A stretch of DNA of 64,000 nt from Okapia johnstoni (taxonomy: Eukaryota > Chordata > Mammalia > Artiodactyla > Giraffidae), in the NCBI GenBank assembly GCA_024291935.2, contig CM044322.1, positions 69,307,405 to 69,371,404 on the forward strand, read 5' to 3'. Below the pieces are notes generated by a model. That model made no database searches, was not told the DNA's origin, and worked only from the letters and a program-made list of their open reading frames with translations. Made by a program: the position numbers and the translations under genes. This document shows, piece by piece, positions 1 through 13,100 of the stretch (its first letter is position 1; the number at the start of each line of letters is the position of its first letter).

Positions 1-3000
1 AGAGATCTCAGCCCCACCCACGCTTTCCCGGGCTAAGGCTGCGCCTCCCTCCTCTCGATATAGTAGGACTTAAGACTGGGAATCCATCAAGGGCAGAGGG
101 ATCACTCTCTCTGAAACGCAGCTGCCAGGTTGAGGTAACAGGGGCGGCAGGGGCGACACAGCAGCTGGGAAACAGCTGTCCCCTCAGGAAGATGCATCGC
201 GGAAGCCCCGGTGCCTTATTTTAGCAAGGTTGAGGGGAAGCATCTGTGGTCTCCCAGAGAGGTCTGGAGCCACTCTGCCTGGAAATCTGCCTGACGTTTT
301 AAAGCAGGGAGCTACTCTGGGTTCCAAGGAGAGAAAAGGGCCTCCTGGGTGAAGAGGGTTTGCTGAGGGGCACCGGGACCATGTGGGACCGCCGATCGGA
401 AGCTTCAGGAAAGGACCTCAGGGCTGAAGTCCCTGACTCCATCCCACCATTCACTTCAGTCTTAGTCTCAGACAGGGTTTGATGATGGGACAGGAATAAA
501 CAATGTGGATTTAGCAACCGGAGTAAACGGCAAGGCAAGCCAGCTCACAAGCCAGTTTGTTGTGGAGGGAAATCAAGGCGAGAGAGGGAAGAGCCTGCCG
601 TTTCCTCCTCCCCTGGGGTAGCTTCGGATGGTTGAGGAGGGAATGGCAAGAGTCACACCCCCACCTGAAATCATGTTGGAGAATCCCCAAGGGTGACCCC
701 ATCTCATCTTCAAGTCAGAAACGGAGGGAAGTGAGAGCCATGTGGCAACTGGATAGCTTGTCTCTACACCTTTCGTCTCTACCGTGCCTTATTTTCTGCT
801 CCGCTTTCAGCTCAGAACACAAGGCTCCAACACAGACTCAGAGCACTCTCTTCTGAAACTCTCCCCTTCCGGCCCCATTCACATGAAGACTTGAACCAGA
901 ACGGTGTGTAGATAACTTAATGTTCTTTCTAACCCCACTGCCTGGCTTTTTAAAATTCTGAACAAACGGTCTGCGGTCCTGCCAGTGCACTTCATTCCTG
1001 ACAAATGCCACTAGGGTGTTTTTCTTTTTTTCCACGCACAGCAGTTGCTCAATAAGTCACTGTCGAGAGAACAAATGCACCAAACAAGGCCTGTACAGAG
1101 GGCTGCAGAAGGGCAGAGGTGAGTTTGGTTCGGGCCAGGGCTCCACCCAGGGCAGGATTAAGAATTCTCTCCACTGGTTTCCGTGGGGTGCCATCAGGAG
1201 TGAGGCAGGGCTGGGCAGCCTCTGTAAACAGTGGGATGCACTGTGCACGCTCTAGGAAGGGCAGGATCGGCTCTTGGCACTGGAGCCGCTTCCCGTTTCT
1301 GCCTCTGGACTGGAACGCCTTCCTGGACGTTGAAAGGCAACAGGCAGCACACCTTGAGCTCCTATTGTCATTTCACTGCCTTTTCCAAGTTCGGATAGAT
1401 TTGTCTTAAATGGAACCGAAAACCCATGGGCATGTCCTGGCTTGGGGTACACTATGTCAAAGTTGAACTGCTATGGTAAAGGCTGGTATCCTTTTAACTC
1501 CCCCCTGGCCTGTAGTTTCTCCAGACGAAGTTAGTTTTTCTACCATGCAGCTGCTTCATCTGAGTATGGGAAGATCCTTTTCTAGCTGTAGGCCAGGGCA
1601 AGAAGGAGGAACTCAAGAACTCAGGGAAAATTCAAGAGTGGCTGAAGGCAGTTCTTCCGTATCTGCTTAGCTCCTGTTGCCGGGGCAGTAGGGGCCCAGG
1701 GCCAGCTACATTACCCATAGACAAAAAAAACACCAAAACTTCCCAAATAAGCTGCATTCCTTAAGCTGCTCACCAGACTTCACCCTTAGGCCGAGCTTGG
1801 GCCCCAGGAGGGTACATGTGGTAATTCCTGACAGGAGAGCTGCTAGTTAGGGCTCCCTGAAGATGGGCATCCCTGAGCCCACACCTGTTTCCCCAGCTCC
1901 CTCTCTACAACAGTGCCAGAGCTCATAGAGAGACGCTCTAGAGAACTCAAAGGATAGTATAGGCTGCCTCTCTACAAGGCTGTTTTCTATTCCACTGCTT
2001 TTCTCATCTCAGTATTTTCTTTTTTGAGCACTTTCTCTCTCCATCATTATCACCAAGTTAAGAGAGGCTGTACCTGCAGCCCTAAGAATTCAGTGGCTGA
2101 TACTTATCCATTATACTGGGAACACTTCAGAGTATAGCACTCATGGCCTCCTGGGAAAGTTGTGAGCCTTGGTTTTGAAACCATCATGAGATGCTGAAAA
2201 ATTCTCAAAGCAATTTTTATTTTTTTTAAAAAACAAACATTCTAAGGAAAAAACAAAAAACCACTGACTCATCCATGCTTTCCAGAGGAAGCGAGTCAGC
2301 AGATTCAAGTGAACAGTGATCAAATCCCATGATACCAAATGATTCAAACCTGATGCTTTAGACACTGACATCCTGAGCTGAAATAGGCACAGGTCACCAT
2401 CTGGCCTGATTTAGGGGAGCCCTTTCTTTTCTTTTATTTGTGTGGTAGCAGAAGAGGTGAGAACCCTTCGAGTCAACAGGCAGGCAGACTTCTCCTGTTA
2501 TAGAAAAAATTATGAGAGCCTGGGCTTGACTTAGTGGTTGGTGAACTATATTAAGAATTGTATCCTTTCTTTCAAAGTCTAGACGATATATTTGTAGCTC
2601 TGGCTTATCTCAGGGAAAATGGCTCTCAACAACCGGAGCTTTTAGTCCTTACATGGACAGGTTTGCTTAAAAACTTCTCTCGCTGAAATAGTAGGCATAA
2701 TTTGACACACTTGAAAGGATTACCCCTAATCACATTCTGGTTGAAGGTCAGGTTTGGAAGTAAATTCTTGTAAAATCTTGGGCTTTAGGAAGCACAGGTT
2801 GAAGATAAAAGTGGGACACACTGAAAAGATTAAAAACATTGCAAACTGAGTGGCTGATCCCTGGCAGAGGACAGCTCTTCCATGACTTGCCAATCCCTGG
2901 CCTTGTCTCTCCTTGTTCGAAAGCCTCCAGGCTGTTCACGTTGTAGGTGACTGCAATTGCTCTGTGCATAGTAAGCTATAGAGCTCTACAAACTGGTTAC

Positions 3001-3520
3001 CTCCGGCGAGACTGAAGAAACAGAGGAAAACGTGTTCTGGCAGTTCCAGCTAATTCAAAGGATTAAGTACTTATCCTTCATTCTCAAAGGAGAAAAAAGC
3101 ATTCAGACGCAGTCTGGAACAATCGCTGTCACCCTGCCAACTTCCGTGTTTGTGACACTGAATAACAGATGCAAGAGAAATCATTAAAAATAAATGAGAA
3201 AGAATTTTCCATGATTCATTAAATCAGTAGGTGTACTCTTGTTAGTCAGGAAAGCTTAGAACCACATATCACCTGCTACCTAAAATTTAGCATTTAACTT
3301 GATTTATGCCTAGTTAGGAATTAAGCAAAACAGAGTTTCAACATGACCAGCTGCTACAGATTCAGTTTCACAGTTGAATTTTTGTTTAATCTTTTGTTTA
3401 GCTTTTTGATCATGTAATAAACCCCATTCTTAACAGGCTCAATGTCATGAAAACTAAAATATAATGACATTAGTTAGCTAACCTGTCTGTCCCAACTCCC
3501 CTTAAAACATCTAGGAATAA
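1..3520. other. Non-coding DNA downstream of DYRK3
   Basis: I see no exon, RNA gene or recognisable young repeat here. Open frames are short and have no family resemblance. From human gene order this should be the DYRK3-MAPKAPK2 intergenic space, but nothing in the sequence itself proves that. Confidence 0.5.
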
Positions 3521-3523
3521 CTG

Positions 3524-4146
3524 AAAGACATGTGCACCCCAATGTTCACTGTAGCACTATTTACAATAGCTAGGAAATGGAAACAACCTAGATGTCCAAA
3601 GGCAGATGAATGGATAAGGAAGCTGTGGTACATATACACAATGGAATATGACTTAGCTATAAAAGGAATGCATTTGAGTCAGTTTTAATGAAGTGGATGA
3701 ACCTGGAGTCCATCCACTCCATTATACAGAGAGAAGTAAGTCAGAAGGAGAAAGACAAACACTGTGTATTAATGCATATATGTGGAATTTAGAAAGATGG
3801 TACCGATGATCCTACATGCAGGGCAGGAAAGGAGACACATGTAAAGAACAGACTTTTGGACTCAGTGGAAGAAGGTGAGGGTGGGATGATTTGAGGGAAA
3901 AGCACTGAGACATGTGCATTACCGTATGTAAAACAGATGACCAGTGCAAGTTTGATGTGTGAAGCAGGGCACCCAAAGCCAGTGCTCTGGGACAACCCAG
4001 AGGGATGCGGCAGGGAGGGAGGTGGGAGGGGGGTTCAGGATGAGGGAGACACATGTATACCTGTGACCGATTAATACTGATGTATGGCAAAAACCATCAC
4101 AATATCATAAAGTAATTATCCCCTAATTAAAATTAAAAAAAAAAAA
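3524..4146 (+). mobile_element. L1 LINE 3' end (5'-truncated)
   Basis: The sequence encodes the last part of L1 ORF2 (the segment ending in ...WNMTLAI-like reading, now degraded), then an artiodactyl L1 3' UTR with a G-rich tract near 4015-4035, ending in an A-rich tail at 4134-4146. The same segment recurs at 32,560-32,820. It is an ordinary 5'-truncated retrotransposed copy. Confidence 0.85.
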
Positions 4147-6404
4147 CCCTCAAAAACAAAAACACCTTGGAATAAAGCATGCTAGTATGGTCATAATCAA
4201 TTTTCTCCAGGAAAGGAGATCCAGGCCAGACTCTCTCTTCTTTCATGGAGCCCTGTGGGACAGAAGAAGAATCTTTGTATCATAGTTAGGTTACGGTTGC
4301 ATTTTCTTTTTCATTATCATCAAGTGTCAAATACTGAATGAGAAAAACGTGGCCTCACATAACCCTTCTCTAATTATCCTCTCTCAGAAAGAAGGGGTCA
4401 GAGGTTCACTGTGTAGGTCAATTTGAAAGAAGATGAGTGGTGAGCACATTTCTGGTACATGGAGGGAAACAATCCCCAGCATGTGTACACGCTCAGGAGC
4501 ATCACGATCGGTTAACGCATAGCTTCACGACGAACGGGCGTGTCCGTTTGAAGCTCGCACTCTAACAAAGGAGAAGTCATGACAGCACATGATAAACACA
4601 TCACTCACTGTGAGAGCAGAAGGTGGGATGGAGTCTAATAAGGTGAGCAGGCATTAGCTGGACAGGTCAGTTTCCCACGTTGAAAGAAAATCATGATTTT
4701 AGGAATGAAATAAAACAAACATTCCTACCCAGCTCTGTACTGCGTCATTAACAATTTGGAAACTCAGTTGATTTTTTCAATTTAAAAATCAAGAAGTCAA
4801 CCAACTTGACCTGTTTAATTGAAATAATGAAAATTGCTAAAGAACAATCCAATAACTGTAATACACAGTCTAAATTGCTGTATCAACTCTGACCCAATTG
4901 AGTTACTCAGTGCTATGGCTGGGCAGGAGTCCAAGCAATATCTGACAATGGCTGGAAAAAAGGGGCACAGTGTGACAGCTTCTAAAAACTTCAATTACCC
5001 CTAAACTTAAAATGCACTCATAAACCTCTCCAAATCCATCTGGCACAAACACAGCATTTTCGAGCAGCCCACTCTCCCCAAACTTGAAGTAGCCCGCAAC
5101 AGCCAGGCATGCCAACTTGAATGACTCTGCTCTGCGTCACCCTCTAGGCTGCCAAATTTAGGCATAAACATATCCATTCACCTTCCCAGAGCTTTCTAGA
5201 ATTTGCACTGTGTCATGGGTTGTCTATATCCTGTCACTTGGCCCGGGTTCTGTAACCTCATGGTCCGTTCGATACGCAGAATCAGACCACAAGCTCCCTT
5301 CTCTCCCCAGTCACACACACGGTGCTGAATGACCAAGGGACAGCTTGCCGACAGCACAAACATCGGAATCTCGCACATGGCAGACGCGTTCGAGGCTGCA
5401 GTCCTTTTAACAGTTTGCTGAAGAGAGCAGGTCTCCGTGTGATAACGACTAGAAAAACCACTTCAGCATATGCTCTGCCTAGATAATGCAGGAGTTTTAC
5501 ACAACTTCTCTGCAAGTCAGAGCGTTCAGCAGGAGTTAAAGAGCTGAAAGGACTTGCATATTCCATTGCCTTCTGCAAACCAGGGTAGGGCAAATAACGA
5601 AGGTTTTAAATATGCAGTTGCTCAGGCCCCAGAAGTACCAGACCATCCCCTTTTAAGAAGCTGAGGCCTCAGTCTGAACCCTGCCCTGCCCTGCGGCCTT
5701 GCACACGAGAGGCTGGGGTCACGCTTCAGACATTTGCTCTCACAGCCTGTGCTGCGGCCATCAGGAAAACTTCTGGTTAGGGCAAAAGTTCCTGAAGCAA
5801 AGTGCCCATGGCATTTTCCTTCTTTTTCTTTGTTGTCCAACAAAACCAGCCTCCTCCCCATCTTATGGAATCTGCAGAGACTAAATTCCATCTTAAAACT
5901 GGAACTGGATAACTCTGAGAACAGCGTTAGAGAAAGCAACGGTCTACTCTGCAGAGCACCCCGTCAGGAGAGTGTTCAGGTGGACTCCCGTTCTGGAGGA
6001 GGATAGAAGCAGAGGCAGGACATGGGGAAGAAAACAAGACAGCAAGTGTGTGAGCTGCTGTCCCTTCCCACCCTTCTGAGGAAGGCATCAGGTTAGCAAT
6101 TAGTTTTATTACTAGCCCTCGCTGTTTAAATCTTAGCACAGAAATAGAATATTAAAGTGAAGAATAAATGGATTACAGTTTTTGGATTTTCTTATAACTG
6201 AAGCTCGCTCTGAATCCAGGGCATAGTCTTCAGTTTAAACTGAAAATGACAAAATTGTGGCACATTAAGGTGGCAGACAGCTGGAAAGAGGAGTGAAAGT
6301 AATGGAGCTGTGGTCAGCTCTACGTGATAATGATCCACTTCATGAGGAAAGAATCCATGGAAATGCACAACTGCCATTTGCATGCTGATGCTACCTTTAA
6401 TGTT
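4147..6404. other. Non-coding DNA, two CpG-dense patches
   Basis: No gene is visible. Two stretches (about 4500-4560 and 5225-5400) have many more CpG dinucleotides than the surrounding AT-rich DNA, see findings. TTTATT at 6105-6110 reads AATAAA on the minus strand and is one possible distal polyadenylation signal for DYRK3; this is only a candidate. Confidence 0.4.
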
Positions 6405-6409
6405 CTGGC

Positions 6410-6572
6410 TCATTTGGAGACCAGGGTTAAATCCCTGGGTTGGGAAGATCCCCTGAAGAAGGGCATGGCAACCCACTCCAGTGTTCTTGCCTGGAGAATC
6501 CCATGGACAGAGGAGCCTCGTGGCCATAGATTCCGAAAGAGTTGGACACGACTGAGCGACTCAGCACAAGCA
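6410..6572 (+). mobile_element. Bov-tA SINE (head-truncated)
   Basis: The 3' part of a tRNA-like head (GGGTTGGGAAGATCCCC-type motif at about 6437) is followed by the BovA body with the hallmark CCATGGACAGAGGAGCC and GAGTTGGACACGACTGAG segments. It lies close to the DYRK3 3' UTR on the opposite strand. Confidence 0.85.
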
Positions 6573-7013
6573 CAAGATGTCTTTAAAATGCTTTTAGTGC
6601 CCAGGAAACTAATCAGGGGCAAAATAATGACAACATAAAATAAAAACACCACCCATCACAGAATTGAAATGAGCCACTTGGAAGCAGTGACTCGACTTCT
6701 CCAGGAGATGCCCTGCATCCCGGAGCTTCCCCAACCCCGTATTCTACTGTGAGCCCTTCCACCTGGCAGGAGCCCACAGGACAGCGGGCTGGGGCGAGAG
6801 ATCCAGCTTCGGCTCTCACCTGTAACTATGGCTATGTCCCAGATTAACCCTCTGGAACAGATGCTGAGGGAGTCTAGAAGTTAATGGTCAGGATATACTT
6901 TCTGGCATACCTTCTACCTTGAGAGAAAGAGATTTAAACCAACCGAATTGAATACAGAAGTTGATGCATGCCTGCCAATAATAACAAAAGATGCACTGAC
7001 CTATAAAAAGTCT

Positions 7014-7083
7014 TTTAATATATATTCCAGGATGGCCAATACAAGCTGGTTAGGTAATTTAGCCCTTGAAGAGTTCTTTTAAT
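7014..7083 (-). promoter_or_regulatory. Candidate DYRK3 polyadenylation signals
   Basis: TTTAAT at 7014-7019 and 7078-7083 reads ATTAAA on the minus strand, 150-220 bp after the DYRK3 stop codon. ATTAAA is the commonest variant of AATAAA. No transcript data are available, so which signal is used is unknown; a more distal AATAAA is at 6105-6110 on the minus strand. Confidence 0.3.
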
Positions 7084-7233
7084 AGTCATATAAAAATGCT
7101 TTGCCTTGTTTAAAAAAAAAAATCTACATTGACAAAAAACACATCCACCAATGGGCTTTTTTTCTTTCCATTTTCAGGTTTGCAAGATAATTAAAAATAC
7201 ATACATATGCATCTCTGAGCACATTGCTGTCCA

Positions 7234-8802
7234 TTAATTAATCAGTTTTGGCAATACACTGCACAGAGGTATACCACCATTGGTTTCTGACATTAAGTTA
7301 GCTTTAAGCTTATTGGCTATTCCTACAACTGGAGGCAACTTGGAACCCAGTCCCTGGAAAGCAGTTGCTGGATTTATGACCCGTTTGCCTGACACCTTTT
7401 CAATGGTGAGAGGTCTAGGAACTGATTTGCTAATCCAAGGGTGTCTTAATGCTTGAGCCGGGGTCAGGCGAGCAGAGGGGTCCCAGTGAAGGCATCTTTT
7501 CAGAAACTCTATAAATAAGTAGTCCTCACACCCTTTCAGTGCTGTCACCCAATCTTTGCTGCCTGGAGGACCCCGCTTCTTACCCCTCCGCGAACGACCT
7601 CCCACAAGCACAGCCTTCCCATCGGCCTGAGTGGTCACAGAACAGTAGCGAGGCAGGCCCTTGGAGTTAATAAAGTACTTGGCACGTTTGGATTGTTCCA
7701 GAAGTTTTGCTGGTGGCATCCCCAGAAGCTCCATCATACAGGCCAGCTGGTCTCCTTCGTCCTCTCCAGGGAAAAGCGGCTGTCCTGTTAAAAGTTCTGC
7801 AAGGATGCAGCCAAAACTCCATATGTCGATGGGAGTGCTGTAGCGGCTTCCCAGGATGATCTCCGGAGCTCTGTAGAACCGAGACTGGATGTAGGTGTAC
7901 AGCTTCTGGTACTCGAAACAGCTGGAACCAAAGTCAATGACCTTGGTCGCACTGCGCCCATGCTGTTTCAGGAGAATATTCTCTGGCTTTAGGTCACAGT
8001 GAATGATCTTGTTTTTGTGGAGCGCATCCAAGGATTGCAAGATGGATTGAGCAAACTTGCGAACTAACTGGATGCTAAAGCCCTGGAACTTGTTTTTTTT
8101 AATGAGCTCATAAAGGTCTATGCTCAGCAATTCAAAGGCCATGCAAACATGGTTCCGGAATGTGAAACTTTCTAGCATGTGAATAACGTTCATGCTACCG
8201 GTTTTATCCTGCTTTTTAAGATGCTCCAAAATCCGGATCTCCTCGGCCGCTTGGCGATGGAAGCGCTTTTCATTGCGCACCATCTTCAGGGCCACGTACT
8301 GTCGAAGTTTGTGGTCATAGACCCGGGCTACCTGCCCAAAACTGCCCTTGCCGATAATTTTCAGCACCTCATATCGATAAGCTAGATGGTCTCGAGGCAC
8401 GTGAATATAGGACCCATCTGCATCGTCATACCCGCTGTTATTGGGACCACCAATAACTCCATGTCTTTTTTTGGCATTTGGACCCACAAAGTAAATTTCT
8501 GGATAATTGACAATTTCCAGCTTCTCATAAGCAGTGAGGTGATGTTTATATTGCTTCAGGGCCTGTTCTGGAGTCAGAGGCACCACTTTGGATGCTTTGG
8601 ATGAACTGCTGGATTTCACTGTATTCAAACTATCCGAACTTTTACCCTGAGAAGCAGTGGGAGAGCATTTTTCAGAGTCGTTGACCGACTGAAAGGTGTC
8701 AGCTCTTTTGTTGCCAAATTCTTGAAATAGCTGTTCTACCTTCATCTCGCCTCCATTCAGGAAGCGCTGAGTAGGATCTCTTGTTAAATGCTCAGTGGTG
8801 AT
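7234..8802 (-). CDS. DYRK3: DYRK3 exon 3: kinase domain and C terminus
   Basis: DYRK3 is a dual-specificity Tyr-phosphorylation-regulated kinase. It autophosphorylates on Tyr, then phosphorylates Ser/Thr targets such as PRAS40, dissolving stress granules and other condensates and restoring mTORC1 signalling. This exon starts after a TAG acceptor (8803-8804) and stays in frame to a stop at 7234. Combined with exons 2 and 1 it gives 585 codons (human 588). Visible: DYRK homology box ahead of the kinase domain; glycine loop GKGSFGQV (about residues 214-221); VALK lysine (about 236); HCDLKPEN with catalytic Asp (about 333), Cys replacing Arg as is usual in DYRKs; DFG (about 353); activation loop [13 protein letters not shown] with the YxY autophosphorylation tyrosines (about 365/367); a basic RSRRGKKRG stretch. 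An internal Met at 8745 is not the true start, because the frame continues upstream to the acceptor. The frame is intact and the gene should be functional. Confidence 0.98.
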   Translation of the reverse strand: MTTEHLTRDPTQRFLNGGEMKVEQLFQEFGNKRADTFQSVNDSEKCSPTASQGKSSDSLNTVKSSSSSKASKVVPLTPEQALKQYKHHLTAYEKLEIVNYPEIYFVGPNAKKRHGVIGGPNNSGYDDADGSYIHVPRDHLAYRYEVLKIIGKGSFGQVARVYDHKLRQYVALKMVRNEKRFHRQAAEEIRILEHLKKQDKTGSMNVIHMLESFTFRNHVCMAFELLSIDLYELIKKNKFQGFSIQLVRKFAQSILQSLDALHKNKIIHCDLKPENILLKQHGRSATKVIDFGSSCFEYQKLYTYIQSRFYRAPEIILGSRYSTPIDIWSFGCILAELLTGQPLFPGEDEGDQLACMMELLGMPPAKLLEQSKRAKYFINSKGLPRYCSVTTQADGKAVLVGGRSRRGKKRGPPGSKDWVTALKGCEDYLFIEFLKRCLHWDPSARLTPAQALRHPWISKSVPRPLTIEKVSGKRVINPATAFQGLGSKLPPVVGIANKLKANLMSETNGGIPLCSVLPKLIN

Positions 8803-10904
8803 CTATGGCAAAGAGAAACGAACCTATGTTAAAGTCACTACAAACAGTGGAAGGACGAAAGAATCCTCCTCTGGACTTAACAAAACATGTCCAGTTGTGT
8901 AGTTAAAAGACCCAAAAGTGAGATGAGAAAAGCAGGCATCCCTAGAAACTTATGCTACGCTAATCTTTAGACTTCGTGACTGTTAACGGCCACCCCAACT
9001 CCCTACATAGGTCTTGCTTTGTTCCAGACAAGATGGTCATCTTATCATACCCTAAACTTGCTAGATTCCTTCTAACAGGTATGTCTTCCTACTGAGGATC
9101 TTTTCACCACATCCACTTGAATCCTACGCTCTGTCAAAGCCCAATTCTCGTCCTCTCTCTCTTTTACTCAGAACTACTCTAAGCCCACACTAACTGTGCC
9201 TCCACTCACATCTTAACTGTAGCTTTTCCATCTATCGTATAATCCGGCACCTGATTATATACATACTGCCCTACATTGCTCACACTTGTTTCCAGTATCT
9301 TCCCAACTCTTAAGGGCACGTATTAGGAGCAAAATAATGCATATTACAGTGTTCTGTAAATGATAAAGGGACAGAGGCAGGATGTGAAGCCAGGGCTTCT
9401 GACTCAGACAGAACGTTAATGTAACTTGGCACCAGCTTCTCCTGGTGTCTGTTCTAACTCTCCAGTAGGGCTCGAATGCTAATTGTGGCCTGGAATCAAC
9501 CAAGGCCTCGTCATCTACTCCCAGGTCCCCAAATAAATTATTGCATCTTTCTACCTCCCTTCACTCAATCACAAAAGTTCTAATCCAGAGAAGACTCTTG
9601 AGATCACTGAGGCCAATTCTTTCTGTATCTGATTAGGAACAGTGAGAAGCCAAGGCCCCTGTGGAAAGGGGCCTTTTCTAAAGAAAGACAGCCTCCTTCT
9701 CTCCTTCTCTCTCTCCCAGGCTCATAGACACACACACCACTGTTCCTCAGCAACAGCCTACATGACAGAGGTGTGCAGCTCTTTTTACTTGATTTTACAT
9801 CACCTTTTTCTGCAAGGAACAGTAATAACCCACAGAAGAAAACTCTACTTATTGAATATCTCTGAAGTAAGATTCTTTGAAAACAGATGGAGAAAAAGAG
9901 CAAAAAAATGAGAAAAATATAAGAAAGAGCTAGAAGAAAAAAAAGGGGAAAAAAATGCTAAATCTGCTGTTCAAAAAAAATAATACTAATTCCAAGATAG
10001 TTCCAAGAAAAATTTTGTTTAATGGATCTGAAGAACTGTGCCCCTGATGCCTTTGAGAGCCCCTATGATCATTTCCAGGGAGCTCTGAGCCATAGTTATC
10101 ATCTCTTAAAATATGATACAAATTATAAGGATCCAAAGTGGCCAAATATTTAAAAAACAGAATTTTAACAAGACCTAAACAACACCTAATCTGTCATCTA
10201 TATAAATAAAAATATAAATAAAAACAAAAAAGGGATCAAAAAAATTAAGTGTCAGCATATCTAGACAGACCCTAATTTAGTTATAAAAGCAGGATATTAG
10301 TTCCGGCCTGTTCCTTTTAGGTCCTTTAATCAATTTAAACATTTATAGAGTACTACAGTTACAAAAATGAGGCATAGCACCATCTTACACATAAGCAAAA
10401 CATCCAGTACAACTGTAGCCATACTTGGACATTGGGTTTCTAAATAAAGAGGCAAGATACGGACCAGGAGAGCTCTCTGATACCAAAATAGAGAATGATC
10501 ACTAGTCAAGAAGTGCTAAAATGTAAATATAATGCAACGCCTTTCTTATTATCAGTTAAGTCAAAGAATTACTCCTGTTTTTAGGGATGTTCACTACCAC
10601 TATAAAAGTAGTAGTGAATAATTGAGATCACCAAAAAACAGGTGATCTCAAGGCTCTACAATCTATTAGGAGACACGCTTTGCTGAACTAAAGAATTATA
10701 ATTATTTGATTTTAGCTAGATATACACAACAAAACCAAACATCTGCACACATCTCAACCAGTTTTCCTTAACATTTTTATTATCTAACCTAAATGCATCT
10801 AAATATTTACTCTAAAGTCTTGGGGACACATTCTTAAAAAATATGAAGTCAGAGGGCCTTGGCTGGAGTGGCTACACTGCTCAAAAACTGTTGGTCCCAG
10901 GACA
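8803..10904 (-). other. DYRK3: DYRK3 intron 2, distal part
   Basis: Intronic DNA between exons 3 and 2. AT-rich with A/T runs near 9900-9960 and 10,200-10,240. I see no exon or young repeat. Intron 2 as a whole spans 8803-14,385 and carries the SINEs, MIR and L1 listed separately. Confidence 0.7.
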
Positions 10905-11030
10905 GGTAAAACCTTTAGCCCAGTTTCTTAGCCCTGATTTCTTCATCTGTAAAATGTGGATAATACCTCCCTGTAGTATGTTGTGAGAATCAATTAATAA
11001 TATATGTGAAAGACCTGCACAAATGATAAA
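10905..11030 (+). repeat. MIR SINE fragment
   Basis: The conserved MIR core is readable: TTCATCTGTAAAATGTGGAT, then AATACCTCCCTG and GTTGTGAGAATCAATTAAT. It is an old mammalian tRNA-derived SINE in DYRK3 intron 2. Confidence 0.7.
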
Positions 11031-11103
11031 ACAGGTTAAAAATATTGGTAACAATTAGGCAAAATTCTCAACACAGTAAGATTTAAACTCTGATACACCC
11101 TCC

Positions 11104-11240
11104 CTCGGAGAAGGCAATGGCACCCCACTCCAGTACTCTTGCCTGGAAAATCCCACGGACGGAGGAGCCTGGTGGGCTGCAGTCCATGGGGTCGCTAAGA
11201 GTCGGACATGACTGAAGCGACTTAGCAGCAGCAGCAACAC
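11104..11240 (+). mobile_element. BovA-type SINE
   Basis: GAGAAGGCAATGGCACCCC, CTTGCCTGGAAAATCCCA and GGAGCCTGGTGGGCTGCAG are near-consensus BOV-A motifs. The end GACTTAGCAGCAGCAGCAAC is the typical 3' GCA-rich tail. The low divergence suggests a young copy. Confidence 0.9.
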
Positions 11241-12507
11241 CCTCCCTTCCCCGTCTAGCTTATCTTTTCTCTCAGTGGTGCCTTCCTCTGTGGCTCCAGA
11301 CTCCCCCTCCACCAGATGTCTGGCATTAAATATGCCTTCTGCTCCAAGAAGGGCTTCTTGATTGGGCTTCTCTTAGGATGCATGGAAACACTTCACCCAC
11401 TTTCTCCCCCACAAAAAACCTGCTTGCAACTTGCTATACAATTTAATGTGCTACCTCTCCAGAGCTATTTGAAATTCAATAGAAGATTAATGTCTTAACC
11501 CAAAGGAATGACTCTTTAGGAACGCCACAAGCTGGTAGGAAAGCTATTTGTGGTCCAGGGTCCACCCCTGGGTACTCCACCTAACTCTGCCTACAAGGAA
11601 GGCTGCCCTGGCTCTAGAGGTCTTTATTTCTGTTTGTGATCAAGAGAGGGTCTCAGGTGCAGAACGTTAATAAAAACAGATATACAACAGAAAATTAACT
11701 GCCATAGAACTATTACAATAAGATTAAGGACGTCATTTGGATTTGCTGACTCATGGTTTTTCCTTAAAATGAGCCTAAATCTCTCTCTCTGCAATTTCTA
11801 AATCTCTCTGTCTGCAATTTAAGTCTTATTCTGCTCTCTGGACTTACACAGGAGTGCCCAAATCTCCACATTAAAGCTCTTCAGATACCTAAAAGGGCTG
11901 TTCTGCCCCACCGTTTTTCCATAGACTCATCATCCCCATCGCAACCTCCACCTCACACGGCTTGTGATCCCACATTCTCAACACAGGCTGCACTTTGCAC
12001 CTTCCTGCAAGCGTGGCTCCCAGAACAGAACCTGACACTTCAGGTCTAGGCCTCCAAGGATTGTCAAGTTCTGAATCTCCAATGCATCTGAAGAATTCCA
12101 GGAAGGAATTTTTCCACACAGGGAGGGGTTCTCTTCTTAGCTTTCTTTTCTTTCTTGTAAATAACTCAAATACTAGCCTGAATCAATTATGTATCAAATC
12201 TGCTGTGCTATAAATAAAATCTTTCTTTCATTGTTCTAGAAGAATCTACAATTCCACACACATGTTAAAGTAGTTATAGAACACCACCCTCTCCCTCTTG
12301 ACCCTAAATCTCTGCAACACAAAGCTAACCTACTAAAAGCCTAGGAGCAGATGATTTATCGTTTACAATGAGACTGTAAGGCATCTCGGATAAACAACAA
12401 AGCTAAGAGACTTTGTGAAATGAGCAGTAGGGTCTTGGAGTCATGGCATAATGAACTACAGGTATCACTAAGAGGTAGAAAGCACTTAAAAAAAAAAGGT
12501 TTATTTC

Positions 12508-12746
12508 TTTTTAAATTTATTTATTTATTTTTGGCTGAGCTGGGTCTTCATTGCTATGTGTGGGCTTTCTCTAGCTGCAGTGGCTTCTCTTGTTGCAGAG
12601 CACAGGCTCCTGGGTGCTGGCTCAGTAGCTGTGGTGCACGGGCTTAGCTGCTCCACAGCATGTACGATCTTCCTGGACCAGGGATTGAACCTGTGTCGCC
12701 TGCACTGGCACGCAGATTTTTAACTGCTAGTCCACCAGGGAAGCCC
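12508..12746 (-). mobile_element. CHR-type tRNA SINE
   Basis: Read on the minus strand it begins with GGGCTTCCCTGGTGGACTAG, continues through a B-box-like GGTTCAATCCCTGGTCCAGG and ends in a TAAATAAATAAATTTA-type tail (12,510-12,530 on plus). This is the cetartiodactyl tRNA-derived CHR family. Confidence 0.8.
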
Positions 12747-12892
12747 TCAAAAGTATTTTTTCAGCAAAGTTTGCAAAGACACCATTGGGTTAGAACATAA
12801 AACCTTGTGTTTCCAAAATTGTATTACTGTGAGTATCATACAGTAAAAAAATCCATTTTGATCCTGAAACACAATTTAATTGCCCTACTAAA

Positions 12893-13100
12893 CAGCTTCC
12901 CTGGTGGCTCAGATGGTAAAGAGTCTCCCTGCAATGCAGGAGACCTGGGTTTGATCCCTGGGTCAGGAAGATCCCAAGAAGAAGGAAATAGCAATCCACT
13001 CCACTGTCCTTGCCTGGAAAATCCCATGGATGGAGGAGCCTGGTGGGCTACACCCCATGGGGTCACAAAGAGTCGGACATGACTAAGCAACTAACACACA
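12893..13100 (+). mobile_element. Bov-tA SINE, full length
   Basis: Complete tRNA-like head (CTTCCCTGGTGGCTCAGATG ... GGTTTGATCCCTGGGTCAGG) plus BovA body ending GAGTCGGACATGACTAAGCA. It sits in DYRK3 intron 2. Confidence 0.92.

Noticed and set aside
7234..8745. Taking the Met at 8745 as the DYRK3 start
   Set aside because: The frame continues upstream to a splice acceptor at 8803-8804, and exons 2 and 1 join in phase to the known N terminus.
12893..12975. tRNA gene-like A and B boxes
   Set aside because: They belong to the tRNA-derived heads of Bov-tA and CHR SINEs, followed by SINE bodies; no intact cloverleaf.
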